From Sulfuricystis thermophila (GTDB lineage Bacteria > Pseudomonadota > Gammaproteobacteria > Burkholderiales > Rhodocyclaceae), in assembly GCF_004323595.1 (NCBI RefSeq), contig NZ_AP019373.1, positions 248,001-312,000 of the forward strand: a stretch of 64,000 nucleotides of DNA, given 5' to 3'. Made by a program: the position numbers and the translations under genes. How positions within the stretch are numbered: the first letter of the stretch is position 1; every line of letters begins with the position of its first letter. A model generated the notes under the pieces. The model had not been told where the DNA came from. It worked only from the letters and a program-made list of their open reading frames with translations, and did not search any database. Shown in pieces: positions 11,213 to 21,414 of this stretch.

Positions 11213-12994
11213 ATGTGCGGCATCGCCGGTGAGCTGAGATTCGACGGCGTCGCGCCCGACCCGGCGACGCTCGCGCGCATGAGCGCGTGCCTGGCGCGAC
11301 GCGGGCCCGACGGCGAAGGCTACTGGGCGTCCGGCCCGGTGGCGTTCGGCCACCGCCGGCTGGCGATCATCGATCTCTCCGCGCGCTCGCACCAGCCGAT
11401 GGTCGATGCCGCGGCAGGACTGGCGCTGGTCTTCAACGGCACGATCTACAACTATCCCGAGCTGCGCCACGAATTGATCCAGCGCGGTCATGAATTTTTT
11501 TCCGATGGCGATACCGAGGTTGTCTTACGTGCCTATGCCGAATGGGGCGAGGCTTGCGTCGAGCGCTTGACCGGCATGTTCGCCTTCGCGATCTGGGACA
11601 TGCAGCGCCAGCAGCTCTTCCTGGCGCGCGACCGCATCGGCATCAAGCCGCTCTACTTCGCGCGCACGGCGAGGTGCCTGCGTTTCGCCTCGAATACCCA
11701 GGCACTCCTGGCGTCCGGCGACATCGACACCCACCTCGATCCGGTCGCATTGCATCATCAGTTCATGCTGCATGCCTCGGTGCCGGCGCCGTTTACGATC
11801 CTCAAAGGCATCCGCAAACTCGAGCAGGGCACGACGCTGACGATCGACACGGCTGGACGCACTTTCGAGCGGCGCTATTGGCAGTTGCGCGCTCAGCGGC
11901 CCGCAGTGGCGAAGAGCGAGGCAGAATGGACCGAGGCGCTCCACGCCGCCCTGCGGCACGCGGTAAGAACCCATCTCGACATCGCCGACGTGAAAGTCGG
12001 CGTGCTGCTCTCGGGCGGGCTCGATTCCTCGCTGCTCGTCGCGCTGCTGGCCGAACAGGGGGTGCCGGATCTGATGACTTTCTCGGTCGGCTTCGAGGAT
12101 GCGCCCGAGGAGCGCGGCAACGAGTTCGAATACTCGGATGCGGTGGCCGATCATTTCGCCACGCGCCACCACAAGTATGCGATTCCCAACAGCGAGGTGC
12201 TCAAGCGTCTGCCCGAGGCGGTCGACGCGATGGCCGAGCCGATGGTGAGCCAGGACGCCGTGTCCTTTTATCTGCTGGCCGAGCAGGTGAGCCGCACCGT
12301 CAAGGTGGTGCAAAGCGGCCAGGGCGCCGACGAAGTGTTCGCCGGCTATTCCTGGCATGCGAAGATGGCGGCCGAAACCGGGCCGTATGTCGAACGGCTC
12401 AAGCGTCATTACTTCGACCGCGATCACGCCGAATTTGCGCAGATGCTGCGGGCGAACTACCAGGTCGGTGACGTGACCTCGGAGCTGCTCGCCGCAAAGC
12501 TGGCCGAGCCGTTTGCCGACACGTTCATCGACCAGCTGCTGCGCGCCGAGGCGACGCTCTTGATCACCGACGATCCGGTCAAGCGCGTCGATAACATGAC
12601 GATGGCATGGGGGCTGGAAGCGCGCGTGCCCTTCCTCGACCATCCGCTCGTCGAGCTCGCCGCGCAGATGCCGCCGGAACTTAAACTCGCATCCGGCGGC
12701 AAGCATGTGCTGAAGACCATCGCGCGCGGCCTATTGCCCGACAGCGTGATCGACCGGCCGAAGGGCTACTTCCCGATGCCGGCGCTCAAATACGTGCGTG
12801 GCGAATTCCTCGACTTCATGCGCGGCATCCTCGATTCCCAGGCCTGCCGCCAGCGAGGCCTCTACAAACGCGCCTACGTCGAAAAATTGCTCGCCGAACC
12901 GGAAAAGCACCTGACGCGCATCCAGGGCAGCAAGCTCTGGCACCTAGCACTGCTGGAATTCTGGCTGCAGCGGAACGTCGATGGCGTGCACTGA
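11213..12994 (+). CDS. asnO: Class II glutamine amidotransferase, N-acetylglutaminylglutamine amidotransferase-like
   Basis: A 593-residue asparagine-synthase-type enzyme. The mature start [12 protein letters not shown] exposes the catalytic Cys2 of the glutaminase domain (about residues 1-200). The ATP-pyrophosphatase loop [11 protein letters not shown] is near residue 266. The run SEPMVSxDxVxFYLL and [18 protein letters not shown] fits the osmoprotectant (NAGGN) amidotransferase subgroup better than plain asnB, from memory of that family. The usual partner, the dipeptide synthetase ngg, is not adjacent: miaB follows after 34 bases. A general asparagine synthase remains possible. The stop at 12994 is followed by miaB on the same strand. 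Confidence 0.75.
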   Translation: MCGIAGELRFDGVAPDPATLARMSACLARRGPDGEGYWASGPVAFGHRRLAIIDLSARSHQPMVDAAAGLALVFNGTIYNYPELRHELIQRGHEFFSDGDTEVVLRAYAEWGEACVERLTGMFAFAIWDMQRQQLFLARDRIGIKPLYFARTARCLRFASNTQALLASGDIDTHLDPVALHHQFMLHASVPAPFTILKGIRKLEQGTTLTIDTAGRTFERRYWQLRAQRPAVAKSEAEWTEALHAALRHAVRTHLDIADVKVGVLLSGGLDSSLLVALLAEQGVPDLMTFSVGFEDAPEERGNEFEYSDAVADHFATRHHKYAIPNSEVLKRLPEAVDAMAEPMVSQDAVSFYLLAEQVSRTVKVVQSGQGADEVFAGYSWHAKMAAETGPYVERLKRHYFDRDHAEFAQMLRANYQVGDVTSELLAAKLAEPFADTFIDQLLRAEATLLITDDPVKRVDNMTMAWGLEARVPFLDHPLVELAAQMPPELKLASGGKHVLKTIARGLLPDSVIDRPKGYFPMPALKYVRGEFLDFMRGILDSQACRQRGLYKRAYVEKLLAEPEKHLTRIQGSKLWHLALLEFWLQRNVDGVH

Positions 12995-13028
12995 TAAAAT
13001 CCGCCCCCTTTCAGCGAAGCCCTTGCCC

Positions 13029-14372
13029 ATGCCCAGGAAAGTCTTCATCCGTACCTTCGGCTGCCAGATGAACGAGTACGACTCGGACAAGATGGCCGAT
13101 CTGCTCGCCAGCGCGGAAGGCGCGGTCAAGACCGACGACCCCGAGGAAGCGGACATCATCCTGCTCAACACCTGCTCGGTGCGCGAAAAACCGCAGGAGA
13201 AGGTGTTCCATGAACTCGGCCGGGTGAAGCGGCTCAAGGAGAAAAACCCAGGGCTGCTGATCGGTGTGGGCGGTTGTGTCGCCAGCCAGGAAGGCGATGC
13301 GATCATCGATCGCGCGCCTTACGTCGATCTCGTCTTCGGCCCGCAGACCTTGCATCGCCTGCCCGAATTGCTCGCCGCGCGGCGCGCCTCGGGCAAGCCG
13401 CAGGTCGATGTCTCTTTTCCCGAGATCGAGAAGTTCGATAGCCTGCCAGCCGCGCGTGTCGAGGGCGAGGCGGGGGCGAGCGCCTTTGTCTCGATCATGG
13501 AGGGCTGTTCGAAGTTCTGTACCTTCTGCATCGTGCCCTACACACGTGGTCAGGAAGTCTCGCGCCCGCTCGAAGACGTTCTGAACGAGGTCCAGGCGCT
13601 CATTGCCCAGGGCGTGAAGGAAATCACGCTGCTCGGCCAGAACGTGAATGCCTATCGTGGTGAAACCGCCGAAGGCGATACGGTCGATCTCGCCTTCCTG
13701 ATCGAGACGCTCGCGGCGATTCCGCAGCTCGAGCGCATTCGCTATACCACGTCGCATCCGCGCGAGATGACCCAGCGGTTGATCGACGTCTATGCAACGA
13801 CGCCGAAGCTCGCCTCGCATTTACACTTGCCGGTGCAGTCCGGCTCCGACCGCGTGCTCGCCGCGATGAAGCGCGGTTACACGGTGCTCGAATACAAGTC
13901 GATCGTGCGCCGCCTGCGCGCCGTGCGGCCGGATATTTCGCTCTCCTCCGATTTCATCGTCGGCTTTCCCGGCGAGACGGCCGAGGATTTCGAAAAGACG
14001 ATGGCATTGATCGAGGAGATCGGCTTCGATACCAGTTTTTCCTTTCTGTTCAGCCCGCGGCCGGGCACGCCCGCCGCCGAGATGGCTGACGACACGCCAC
14101 AGGAAGTGAAGTCGCAGCGACTCGCGCGGCTGCAAAAGCGCATCGAGGAGCAGGCGTTCGCGATTTCCCAGGCGATGGTCGGCAGTGTGCAGCGCGTGCT
14201 CGTCGAAGGCCGCGCCAAAAAAGATGCCAACGAACTCGCGGGCCGCACCGCGAACAACCGTGTCGTGAACTTCAAGGGCAACCCGCGTCAGATCGGCCAG
14301 TTCGTCGATGTGAAGATCACCGCGGCGCTGCCGCACTCCTTGCGTGGCGAAGTGGTGATTCGGGACGAGTGA
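13029..14372 (+). CDS. miaB: tRNA-2-methylthio-N6-dimethylallyladenosine synthase
   Basis: The 447-residue radical-SAM methylthiotransferase modifies A37 of tRNAs that read codons starting with U. The three N-terminal cluster cysteines are in FGCQMN, NTCSVR and GGCVAS. The radical-SAM motif is CSKFCTFC near residue 160. A C-terminal TRAM domain follows residue 380. The start at [15 protein letters not shown] matches the family; an in-frame ATG at 12981 would overlap the upstream gene. Confidence 0.96.
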   Translation: MPRKVFIRTFGCQMNEYDSDKMADLLASAEGAVKTDDPEEADIILLNTCSVREKPQEKVFHELGRVKRLKEKNPGLLIGVGGCVASQEGDAIIDRAPYVDLVFGPQTLHRLPELLAARRASGKPQVDVSFPEIEKFDSLPAARVEGEAGASAFVSIMEGCSKFCTFCIVPYTRGQEVSRPLEDVLNEVQALIAQGVKEITLLGQNVNAYRGETAEGDTVDLAFLIETLAAIPQLERIRYTTSHPREMTQRLIDVYATTPKLASHLHLPVQSGSDRVLAAMKRGYTVLEYKSIVRRLRAVRPDISLSSDFIVGFPGETAEDFEKTMALIEEIGFDTSFSFLFSPRPGTPAAEMADDTPQEVKSQRLARLQKRIEEQAFAISQAMVGSVQRVLVEGRAKKDANELAGRTANNRVVNFKGNPRQIGQFVDVKITAALPHSLRGEVVIRDE

Positions 14373-14387
14373 GCCCCGGCCACTGAT

Positions 14388-14825
14388 TCAGATCACGTAA
14401 TCGTTGAACGGCGTATCCTTGCCCTTGCGCCGGTCGCGGCCGCTACGGCGGGGTGGATTGTCTGGGTCGTAACGTACGACGGGGCGGCGATCGAAGCCTT
14501 CACGGCGTTCCTTGCCGCTGCGCCGCTCTTCGAGCAGCTTGTAGCTGCAGCGGCAGTCGAACTTGCAGGTGCAATCCGCGAGCGGCAGGTGGGGCGCCTC
14601 GTCGAACTTGAAGCGCCGGTCGGCAAGCTCTTTGGCAGCAAGACAGACTTGACCGTGGGTGGGGACGATCAGCTGTTTCCCCCAATATTGCTTCGGCGGT
14701 GGAGCGGCGTGCGCTTCGAGTCGCGCTTTCTCGCGGGCGAGGTGTGCGCGATGCAGATACAAAGCGATGCTTCCCGCCAAGGCAAGCCCGACGAGAATCA
14801 CGAGTAACCAGCCACCAGGACTCAT
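14388..14825 (-). CDS. Hypothetical membrane-anchored protein
   Basis: A 145-residue protein with one N-terminal membrane segment (about residues 5-23, LLVILVGLALAGSIALYL). A basic soluble part follows, with a dense cysteine patch CTCKFDCRCSY and a run of arginines (RRSGKERREGFDRRP, RRSGRDRRKG). The N-terminal anchor would place the rest in the cytoplasm by the positive-inside rule, where the basic tail could bind nucleic acid or the cysteines a metal. I do not recognise a family with an assigned role. It converges with miaB, leaving 15 bases between the stops. Confidence 0.7.
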   Translation of the reverse strand: MSPGGWLLVILVGLALAGSIALYLHRAHLAREKARLEAHAAPPPKQYWGKQLIVPTHGQVCLAAKELADRRFKFDEAPHLPLADCTCKFDCRCSYKLLEERRSGKERREGFDRRPVVRYDPDNPPRRSGRDRRKGKDTPFNDYVI

Positions 14826-15031
14826 TGCCCGACTCGTGCGAGAACGAAGGGAGAAAACGGAAGAAACCGCATGGTCGGAAAATCATACTCGAAGCGGGAG
14901 CACGGGAACTTACAGATGTGCCGAGCAGATGGGCGGAAAAACAGTAAACGTGGCAAAAAGACGGGCGGCAGTCATGAAGGCTGCCAGCGTAGTCAGCCTG
15001 CCGCGGCAAAGGGTTATGCTATTCTCAAAAA
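14826..15031. other. 206-bp divergent intergenic region
   Basis: This stretch separates the divergent hypothetical gene and the HIT gene. It holds no convincing gene. A TATGCTATT box just upstream of 15032 could be a -10 element for the HIT gene, but no clear -35 partner is visible. Confidence 0.4.
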
Positions 15032-15457
15032 ATGGTTAGCTGCGAGCTGTGCCAGTCACCCGGCGGAGAACTCCTCTGGCAAGATGAGCTCTGCCGCGTC
15101 ATCCGTGTCGGTGGTGCGGAAGGCGAGGCTTTTCCCGGCTTCTGTCGTGTCGTCTGGCGCGCCCATGTCGCCGAGATGAGCGATCTGCCGGCAGCGGATC
15201 GCCAGCATCTGCTCGCCGTGGTGCTGGCCACCGAAAGGGCGGTGCGGGAGATCATGCATCCAGACAAGATCAACCTCGCCAGCTTCGGCAACGTCGTGCC
15301 GCATCTGCACTGGCACGTCATCCCGCGCTGGCGCGACGACAGCCATTTCCCGGCGCCCATCTGGGAAGCGGCTCGCCGCCCTGCTCCCCGGCGGGCGCAA
15401 CCTTCCACTGAGGCACTGAGCGGTGCCCTGCGCCGGGTGCTGGAGTATTCGGCGTGA
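15032..15457 (+). CDS. HIT-family nucleotide hydrolase
   Basis: The 141-residue protein has the histidine-triad motif HLHWHVIPRW near residue 91 and the N-terminal pattern CELCQSPGGELLWQDELCRVI. HIT proteins hydrolyse nucleotidyl phosphoramidates or related substrates; the natural substrate is unknown. The paired cysteines at the N-terminus may bind zinc, as in some members. The stop overlaps the GTG start of the next gene (GTGA at 15454). Confidence 0.9.
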   Translation: MVSCELCQSPGGELLWQDELCRVIRVGGAEGEAFPGFCRVVWRAHVAEMSDLPAADRQHLLAVVLATERAVREIMHPDKINLASFGNVVPHLHWHVIPRWRDDSHFPAPIWEAARRPAPRRAQPSTEALSGALRRVLEYSA

Positions 15458-17118
15458 ACCCTGCGATGCCATCAGCCCTCGATCTGCCGCCGACCAGCAC
15501 GGCGGCTGTGCCGCATTTCAGCACGCTGCCAGCCTGCCGCGAGTGGATCGACCGCCTGCCGATGGCGAATCCCTCACTGGCGCAAAAAATGCTGCTCGAC
15601 GAGCTGCGGCTGTTGAACGGCTATACGCTGCCGGCCCCGCTGCGTTTGGAACTGCTCGAAGCCCTGCAAACGCCGTTGCGTTTCGTGCAGGAGGAGAGCA
15701 CAAGCCTTTTCAGCGGCAAATCGTTACCCCTGGCGCCGATCGAGCAGACGGCGCTCGAAACGACCCATGCGCTTTGGCAGGCGGCGCTGATCGGCTATCT
15801 GCGCTGTCTGGAGGTCGTGCTGCGCGGCGATGCGGGTTTTCTGCCCAAGGCGGCCCTCGTCTGTGAGCGTGCCCTGGCGATCCTGATCGTCGATTTCGCC
15901 GACCTGACGCGCGGCGGTTGGCAGGCGGATGCGTCGCTGTGGCGCTTCGCCCATTTGCTTTATTCGAGTGCCGAAACGCTTGGCGTGGTGCACGCGCCCG
16001 TTACCGATCCCTTCCACAGCGAGGCTGGCGCGCGCCCCGTGTCGCCGACGATGGCCTATGCCGAGCTGGCGTTGCTGGCGACCGCCGGCTTGCACGAACT
16101 GACCCCGCGCCAGCAGCGCTGGGTGATGCGTTGGGCGCGCCAGTGGTCGGTAAAGCTGAAAGTGTCGGCGGAGGTCCCGCCGCTGGACGCGGCATTGCCG
16201 CTGTGCGTCGATCTCGCCCAGGATGCGCCGCCCAGCTATTTGCCACATAGCGGCCCCGGTGCGCGCTGGCTGGAGACCAGCGCACTGCGCCTGAGCATGC
16301 AAAAACGCATCGTGCTGCTGGCGAAAAATGATCCGGGGATGACGCCGGCCAGTCTCGGGCTGGGCGAGGATTGCACGATGCCTGCCACGCTCGAAGTGCT
16401 GCAACGCGTTTATCCGCGTTGGGTCAAGGGAGGTGTGCAGCGTCGCTACACCCGCCATCCGCTGAGCGGTCATTGCCGGTTCGTGGCCGGGGGCGACGCG
16501 ATCCATTATTACCTTTCGGGCCGCAAGCCATTCAGACCGCCGGGCAGTCTGTCGGAGGAGACGCTGCGACGGCAGCGCGAAACGGTGGCGATGCTGGAAG
16601 GCGAGACGGTCGAATTCTTGGAAGAGACCAGCCGGGAATTGGGGTTCCAGACCGAAAGCTGGACGGTCGCCGAGGACTGGGGCCTGTCGGATCGGTCCGA
16701 CGGGGGGCTTTGTCTTACGCGGCCGATCGAGCGCGAAGGCGGGCGGCTCGCGATTGGCCAGCTGGTCGCGGTACAGCCGGCCGGCTCCGGTGAATTCATG
16801 CTCGGGGTAGTGCGCTGGACGCAGCGGCGCGGCAATGAACTCGTCGCAGGCATCCAGCTCATCCCCGGCCGGCCGGAGCCGGTTGCCGTCCGGCGCACCG
16901 GCGTGATGGCGACGCCGGATCCGTATCGGCCCGGCTTCGTCCTGCCGGCCGTAAGCGCTGTGCAGCAGCCCCTCTCACTGATCTTGCCGCCCGGCGGCTT
17001 CAAGGCCGGGCGCATCATGGAAGTCTGGACGGCTCGTATCACCCGTCATTTCAAACTGGAGGCGCTGATCGATCGCGGCGCGGATTTCGAGAGCGCCCGC
17101 TGCGTCGAGGTGAGCTGA
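15454..17118 (+). CDS. PilZ-like domain protein, putative c-di-GMP effector
   Basis: A 554-residue mostly helical protein without a signal peptide. Near residue 330 is RRYTRHPLSGHC, resembling the first PilZ motif (RxxxR). Near residue 412 is DRSDGGLCL, which fits D/NxSxxG, followed by a beta-rich segment GQLVAVQPAGSGEFMLGVVRW. The two motifs are further apart than in a compact PilZ domain, so c-di-GMP binding is an inference. It converges on a GGDEF-EAL gene. The start is GTG 15454, overlapping the HIT gene, or ATG 15466. Confidence 0.65.
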   Translation: MNPAMPSALDLPPTSTAAVPHFSTLPACREWIDRLPMANPSLAQKMLLDELRLLNGYTLPAPLRLELLEALQTPLRFVQEESTSLFSGKSLPLAPIEQTALETTHALWQAALIGYLRCLEVVLRGDAGFLPKAALVCERALAILIVDFADLTRGGWQADASLWRFAHLLYSSAETLGVVHAPVTDPFHSEAGARPVSPTMAYAELALLATAGLHELTPRQQRWVMRWARQWSVKLKVSAEVPPLDAALPLCVDLAQDAPPSYLPHSGPGARWLETSALRLSMQKRIVLLAKNDPGMTPASLGLGEDCTMPATLEVLQRVYPRWVKGGVQRRYTRHPLSGHCRFVAGGDAIHYYLSGRKPFRPPGSLSEETLRRQRETVAMLEGETVEFLEETSRELGFQTESWTVAEDWGLSDRSDGGLCLTRPIEREGGRLAIGQLVAVQPAGSGEFMLGVVRWTQRRGNELVAGIQLIPGRPEPVAVRRTGVMATPDPYRPGFVLPAVSAVQQPLSLILPPGGFKAGRIMEVWTARITRHFKLEALIDRGADFESARCVEVS

Positions 17119-17143
17119 AAGTCGGCGCTGGCGGGACGGCACG
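17118..17143 (+). repeat. Interspersed 26-bp repeat, copy 3 (exact consensus)
   Basis: Exact match to consensus, starting at the last base of the upstream stop codon and nearly filling the 35-bp space between two convergent genes. Its right end forms a small hairpin, GACGG (17135-17139) with CCGTC (17144-17148). CTGAAA at 17115 and TTTCAG at 17152 flank it as an outer inverted pair. It might serve as a terminator. Confidence 0.8.
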
Positions 17144-17153
17144 CCGTCGCGTT

Positions 17154-19892
17154 TCAGAGCTGCGGTTTTTCCAGCAGAGCGGCGAACTCTTCGGCCGGCA
17201 GTGGCTGGCTGTAGAGGAAGCCCTGGGCCAGTTCGCATTCGCGCTCACGCAACAGGCTGACCTGACCAAGCGCCTCGACGCCTTCGGCGACCACCGACAG
17301 GCCGAGGCTGTGCGCCATGGCGAGGATCGCCTCGACCAGCGCGCGTTGGCCGGGGTCGCTTTCCATGCCCTTGACGAAGCTCTTGTCGATCTTGACGTGG
17401 CGCACCGGGAAACGCTTCAGATAGGCAAGCGAAGAATAGCCGGTGCCGAAATCGTCGATCGCCAGATTAAGACCGGCTTCGCCCGCTGCGGCGAACCACT
17501 GCTGGATCGCCGGCATCTCGGCCAGCAGCGTGCGTTCGGTGATTTCGAGCACGATCTGCCCGGGCGACAGGCCGTACTTGGCGAGCACGGCGAGGATGCG
17601 CTTGACCGACAGTGCCTCGGGCAATTGGCGCACCGAGACGTTGATCGCCAACATCAGGTGGTGGCCGGCGGCTTCCCAGGCGGCGAGCTGAAGGCAGGCT
17701 TCCTCGAATGCCCAGGTGCCGATCTCGCGGATCTGGCCGGTTTCCTCTGCCAACGGCACGAATTTCGCCGGCTCGAGCTGGCCGCGTTGCGGATGCTGCC
17801 AGCGCAGCAGCGCTTCGGCGCCGGTGATGCGGTTGCTCGTCAGATCGACGAGTGGCAGGAACTGGAGCCGTAGCTCCCGCCGCGAGAGCGCGCCGCGCAG
17901 GTCGTTTTCGAGGCTGCGTCGATCGACGGCCGCAGTGGTCAGCGCCGGCTCGAAGAATTGCGCATTGTTGCGGCCGAGCGCCTTGGCACGATACATCGCA
18001 AGATCGGCATTGCGGAACAGTGCGTCGATGTCGCGGCCGTCGTCCGGGAACAGCGTGATGCCGATCGAGGCACCGATGTGGATCTCGTTGCCCTCGATGT
18101 CGAACGGCTCGTTCATCTGCGCGATGATCTTGTCGGCGACGTTGCCGGCCGGTGCGGATTCCCCGATGTCCGTCAGCACGACGACGAACTCGTCGCCGCC
18201 CAAGCGGGCGATGGTGTCGGTCTCGCGCACGCACAGGCGCATGCGCTCGGCCACCAGCTGCAGCAGGCGGTCGCCGACCGCATGGCCGAGCGTGTCGTTG
18301 ACCTGTTTGAAGAAATCGAGATCGATGAACATCACGGCGACGCGCGAGCCTTCGCGGCGCGCCTGCTTGAGGGCCTGGCCGAGGCGTTCGGCGAGCAGGT
18401 TGCGATTCGGCAAGCTGGTGAGCGGGTCGTAGTTGGCGCGGAAGGCGATCTCGTCTTCGTCGTGTTTTTTCTGCGTGATGTCGATCGCCAGCGCGACGTA
18501 GCCGGCCGTGCCGCCTGCGGCGTCGGGCACCGCCGAGATGATCTGCCAGACCGGGAAGACTTCGCCGTTCTTGCGCCGGTTCCACACCTCGCCTTCCCAG
18601 CGCCCCTGACCGCGTAGCCGTTCCCACATGGTGGCAAAAAACTGTTCGTCGTGGCGGTCGGACTTGAGCAACCGCGGTGTCTGGCCGACCGCCTCGGCGG
18701 CGCTATAGCCGGTCATGCGGGTGAACGCCTGATTCACGCGCCGGATCACGCCCTCGCCATCGGTGATCATGATCGCTTCGTTGGTGGTTTCGAATACCGC
18801 CGCCGCTTCGCGCAGTTTTCGTTCGGCCTCGACCCGTTCCGTGACATCGTGAATGATCGCGTAGATCAGCAGGCGATCGTCACGATGCATGGGGCTGGCA
18901 TAGACCTCGACGCTGCGCAGCGACCCGTCTTTCAGCCGGTGGCGCTGGACCGTTTGTTCGCGTCCGCTGGCCAGCGAGCGGGCCAGCTCGGCGGTGGTTT
19001 CTTCCTGCGTACTCTGGTTGATGTCGGTGATCGTCCGGGCAATCAGTTCGTCATAGGGGTAACCGTAGAAGCTGCAAGCGGCCGGGTTGGCATCGACGAT
19101 GCGGCCATCACGGGGATCGATCAGCAACATCACCGCCAGGGCGCTCTGGAAGAACTGCTGGAAATGCGCTTCGCCTTCCTTGGATGCCTGGATCAGCCGC
19201 GCGAGCCGCTGCTCCATTTGGCGTTGGGTCGTGATGTCGGCATTGATGCCGATCATGCGTTGCGGCCGACCTTGGTCATCGCGGATCAGCCGCGCCGCGG
19301 TATGTACCCAGCGCTGTTCCCCTGCCTTGGTGCGCAGGCGGTAATCGACTTGGAGGAAGTCGCCGCTTTTGCCGAGCACGGTTTCGAAAGCCCGCCGCAC
19401 CTGCGGCTGGTCTTCGGGGTGAATCAGCGCGCGCCAGGCGGCGAGGGAAGTCGGGAGTTCGTCGGCCCCATAACCCAGCCCACGCCACCACTCGGGCGAA
19501 AAGCGCACCTCGCCGCTGCCCGGATACAACGTCCACAGGTCATGACCGGTGGCTTCGAGGACGGTTTCCCAGCGTTCGGGAGCTTCGGCGGGGAGGGCCG
19601 CTGGCGCTGCGGCCTCGGTCGCGCTGCCGGGCTTGGCGGCAGGCGGCTGGCGGAAGACGAGCACGACCAACAATGCGACGACGACCAGCAGCACCAGCAG
19701 GGCGATCAAAGCGAGCGCCTGGCTCCAGACGAGCTGCGCTTCGAGTGCCGCGGCCAGCCGTTCGAGCATCACGGTGGCGCTGCCTTCGGCCAGCGCCGCA
19801 CCGCCTGCGGCAGAGCCCTGGCTGGCTACTCCCGGCTGCCCGAACAGCAGGCCGGCCAGGATGAGCGCGGTATGGAAGGTCAGGCGACGCAT
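17154..19892 (-). CDS. Membrane PAS-GGDEF-EAL protein (c-di-GMP synthase/phosphodiesterase)
   Basis: A 912-residue sensor. A signal-like N-terminus and a membrane segment (about residues 65-90) precede three PAS domains (about 110-230, 245-365, 370-490), then GGDEF and EAL domains. The GGDEF site is intact (RLGGDEFVVVL) with an RxxD inhibitory site (RETD) five residues before. The EAL site keeps EALLRW, NVSVRQL, EITE, DDFGTGYSSL and KIDKSF, so both synthesis and breakdown of c-di-GMP are plausible. I chose ATG 19892 (MRRLTFHTALIL) because it exposes the signal segment. An in-frame start at 20012 would add 40 residues without family character. Confidence 0.9.
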   Translation of the reverse strand: MRRLTFHTALILAGLLFGQPGVASQGSAAGGAALAEGSATVMLERLAAALEAQLVWSQALALIALLVLLVVVALLVVLVFRQPPAAKPGSATEAAAPAALPAEAPERWETVLEATGHDLWTLYPGSGEVRFSPEWWRGLGYGADELPTSLAAWRALIHPEDQPQVRRAFETVLGKSGDFLQVDYRLRTKAGEQRWVHTAARLIRDDQGRPQRMIGINADITTQRQMEQRLARLIQASKEGEAHFQQFFQSALAVMLLIDPRDGRIVDANPAACSFYGYPYDELIARTITDINQSTQEETTAELARSLASGREQTVQRHRLKDGSLRSVEVYASPMHRDDRLLIYAIIHDVTERVEAERKLREAAAVFETTNEAIMITDGEGVIRRVNQAFTRMTGYSAAEAVGQTPRLLKSDRHDEQFFATMWERLRGQGRWEGEVWNRRKNGEVFPVWQIISAVPDAAGGTAGYVALAIDITQKKHDEDEIAFRANYDPLTSLPNRNLLAERLGQALKQARREGSRVAVMFIDLDFFKQVNDTLGHAVGDRLLQLVAERMRLCVRETDTIARLGGDEFVVVLTDIGESAPAGNVADKIIAQMNEPFDIEGNEIHIGASIGITLFPDDGRDIDALFRNADLAMYRAKALGRNNAQFFEPALTTAAVDRRSLENDLRGALSRRELRLQFLPLVDLTSNRITGAEALLRWQHPQRGQLEPAKFVPLAEETGQIREIGTWAFEEACLQLAAWEAAGHHLMLAINVSVRQLPEALSVKRILAVLAKYGLSPGQIVLEITERTLLAEMPAIQQWFAAAGEAGLNLAIDDFGTGYSSLAYLKRFPVRHVKIDKSFVKGMESDPGQRALVEAILAMAHSLGLSVVAEGVEALGQVSLLRERECELAQGFLYSQPLPAEEFAALLEKPQL

Positions 19893-20027
19893 GAGGAGGC
19901 GCGATGGTGGGAACGTGAATCGAACCCATGCACAAAGCAGGATTCGGGCCAGTTTCGATAACTTATTACTAAAGTGCAGAATTTGCGTATCTGCAAGGTT
20001 TTCCGTCACCAAACTGTAAGGAATTCC

Positions 20028-21410
20028 TTACACTCGTTCATCCTCGCCGGGAGGTTCGAACCAGCGCAACTGCTGCTGCATGACCTCGACCGTCGCTTCC
20101 GAAGCATCGTTGCGGCGGGCGGCGATGCGCCGGGCGAGCTCGTCGGGTGAGGCTTGGGGTGCGATCAGTTCGAATGGCACGCCCAGACGCCATGCCAGGC
20201 CGCGAAAATGGTCGCGCTCAGTGCGTCTCAGGAAGGCCGCATCGACGATCACCGACCAGCCGTCGCGGAGGATCGCCTCTGCGAGCTCGGCGAGCCGGCC
20301 ATAAGTGCGCGCATTCGCCTCTGGGGTGTAGATCGTGCCGCCGCTCGCCGCATCGGGCGCCAGGCCGAACAGCCGTTTGCGCTCGACGTCCGAGCGGACG
20401 CGCACGGTGGTGAGAAACTCGGCGCTGGCGAGACGGCACGAGGTCACGTAGGTCTTGCCGCAGCCCGATGGCCCGCAGGTGATCGCAAGGCGCGGGGGTG
20501 GGGGAGCGGTGAGCCGCAATCCTTTGGCCAGATAGCCGTTGGCTTCCGCTGCATGGCCGGAAAGTGCGGCCACCTTGGCGCGCACCATCGCGCGATAGAC
20601 GAGATAGAACCGCAGCAGCGCGAGCGCCGCGAAGTCGCCGCTCCAGACCAGCCATTCGTTGAGCAGCCAAGTGGCCAACCCCGGCTGGTCGTGGTCGAGC
20701 AGGTCGAGCAGTGTGAAGGCGATTTCGCTGGCGACGTCGATACAGCGGAAATCGGCGTTGAACTCGATGCCATCGAAGGCGACGATACGGTCGTCGAGCA
20801 GCACCAGATTGCGCAGATGCAGGTCGCCGTGGCCTTCGCGGATGAAGCCCCCGGCATGGCGGTGTTGGAATTCGCCGCGGCGGCGCAGCCATTCGGTCTC
20901 GGTCCAGGCGCGCAACCGGGCGAGCAAGGCGGCCTCGGCCGGCAACAGACGCTCCAGCTCGTCGAAATTTTCCAGCGCATCGGCACGCACGCCCTCCGGC
21001 GTGCCGAATGCCGACGCGGCCCGCGCGGCGCCGCGCTGGAAACCGGCGAGCTCACGCGCGAAGCGCGAGAGGTGATCCTGGGTCAATCCACCGCGGCGGC
21101 AGACCTGATCGAGCTGCTGCGTCTCGTCGAAACGGCGCATCTTCACCGCCGGCTCTCCGCCAAGATCGACGACGGCGAGATAGAGCTCGGGGGCGAAGCG
21201 GCGATTCAGGCGCAGTTCCTCCTGGCAAAAAAAGCGCCGTTTCTCGACCGTGCCATAGTCGAGGAAGGGCAGCGTCACCGGCTTCTTGATCTTATAGGCG
21301 AACTCGCCGGCGAGCAGCACCCAGGAGATGTGGGTCTCCCTGACTTCGACCGAGGCAGGGTCGGGCAGCGCCTGAAGGCAAGCGAGGGGCGGTTCCGGCA
21401 TAATGTCCAT
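20028..21410 (-). CDS. APH-like kinase / P-loop ATPase fusion protein
   Basis: A 460-residue two-domain protein. The N-terminal part resembles aminoglycoside phosphotransferase-like proteins: ETHISWVLLAGEFAYKIKKP, then the catalytic GHGDLHLRNLVLLDD and FDGIEFN. The C-terminal part, from about residue 310, is a P-loop kinase with Walker A GPSGCGKTY. The role of this family is unknown. Start ATG 21410 or 21401, within a palindrome shared with oxyR. Repeat copy 4 falls in the C-terminal domain and is read as CRLASAEF. Confidence 0.85.
   Translation of the reverse strand: MDIMPEPPLACLQALPDPASVEVRETHISWVLLAGEFAYKIKKPVTLPFLDYGTVEKRRFFCQEELRLNRRFAPELYLAVVDLGGEPAVKMRRFDETQQLDQVCRRGGLTQDHLSRFARELAGFQRGAARAASAFGTPEGVRADALENFDELERLLPAEAALLARLRAWTETEWLRRRGEFQHRHAGGFIREGHGDLHLRNLVLLDDRIVAFDGIEFNADFRCIDVASEIAFTLLDLLDHDQPGLATWLLNEWLVWSGDFAALALLRFYLVYRAMVRAKVAALSGHAAEANGYLAKGLRLTAPPPPRLAITCGPSGCGKTYVTSCRLASAEFLTTVRVRSDVERKRLFGLAPDAASGGTIYTPEANARTYGRLAELAEAILRDGWSVIVDAAFLRRTERDHFRGLAWRLGVPFELIAPQASPDELARRIAARRNDASEATVEVMQQQLRWFEPPGEDERV
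20415..20440 (+). repeat. Interspersed 26-bp repeat, copy 4
   Basis: 2 mismatches to consensus. It lies antisense in the ATPase fusion gene, whose minus-strand reading is CRLASAEF, immediately after the Walker A region. Confidence 0.75.
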
Positions 21411-21414
21411 TATG
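21399..21414. promoter_or_regulatory. Palindrome holding the start codons of two divergent genes
   Basis: CATAATG (21399-21405) and CATTATG (21408-21414) form 7-bp inverted arms around TC. Each arm supplies an ATG on both strands. The oxyR start and the ATPase start both lie inside it, so there is no free space for a promoter between them. Confidence 0.55.

Noticed and set aside
19910-19960. A tRNA-like stretch (GAATCGAACCC with flanking pairs) upstream of the GGDEF-EAL gene
   Set aside because: No cloverleaf could be folded: acceptor and anticodon stems are missing.
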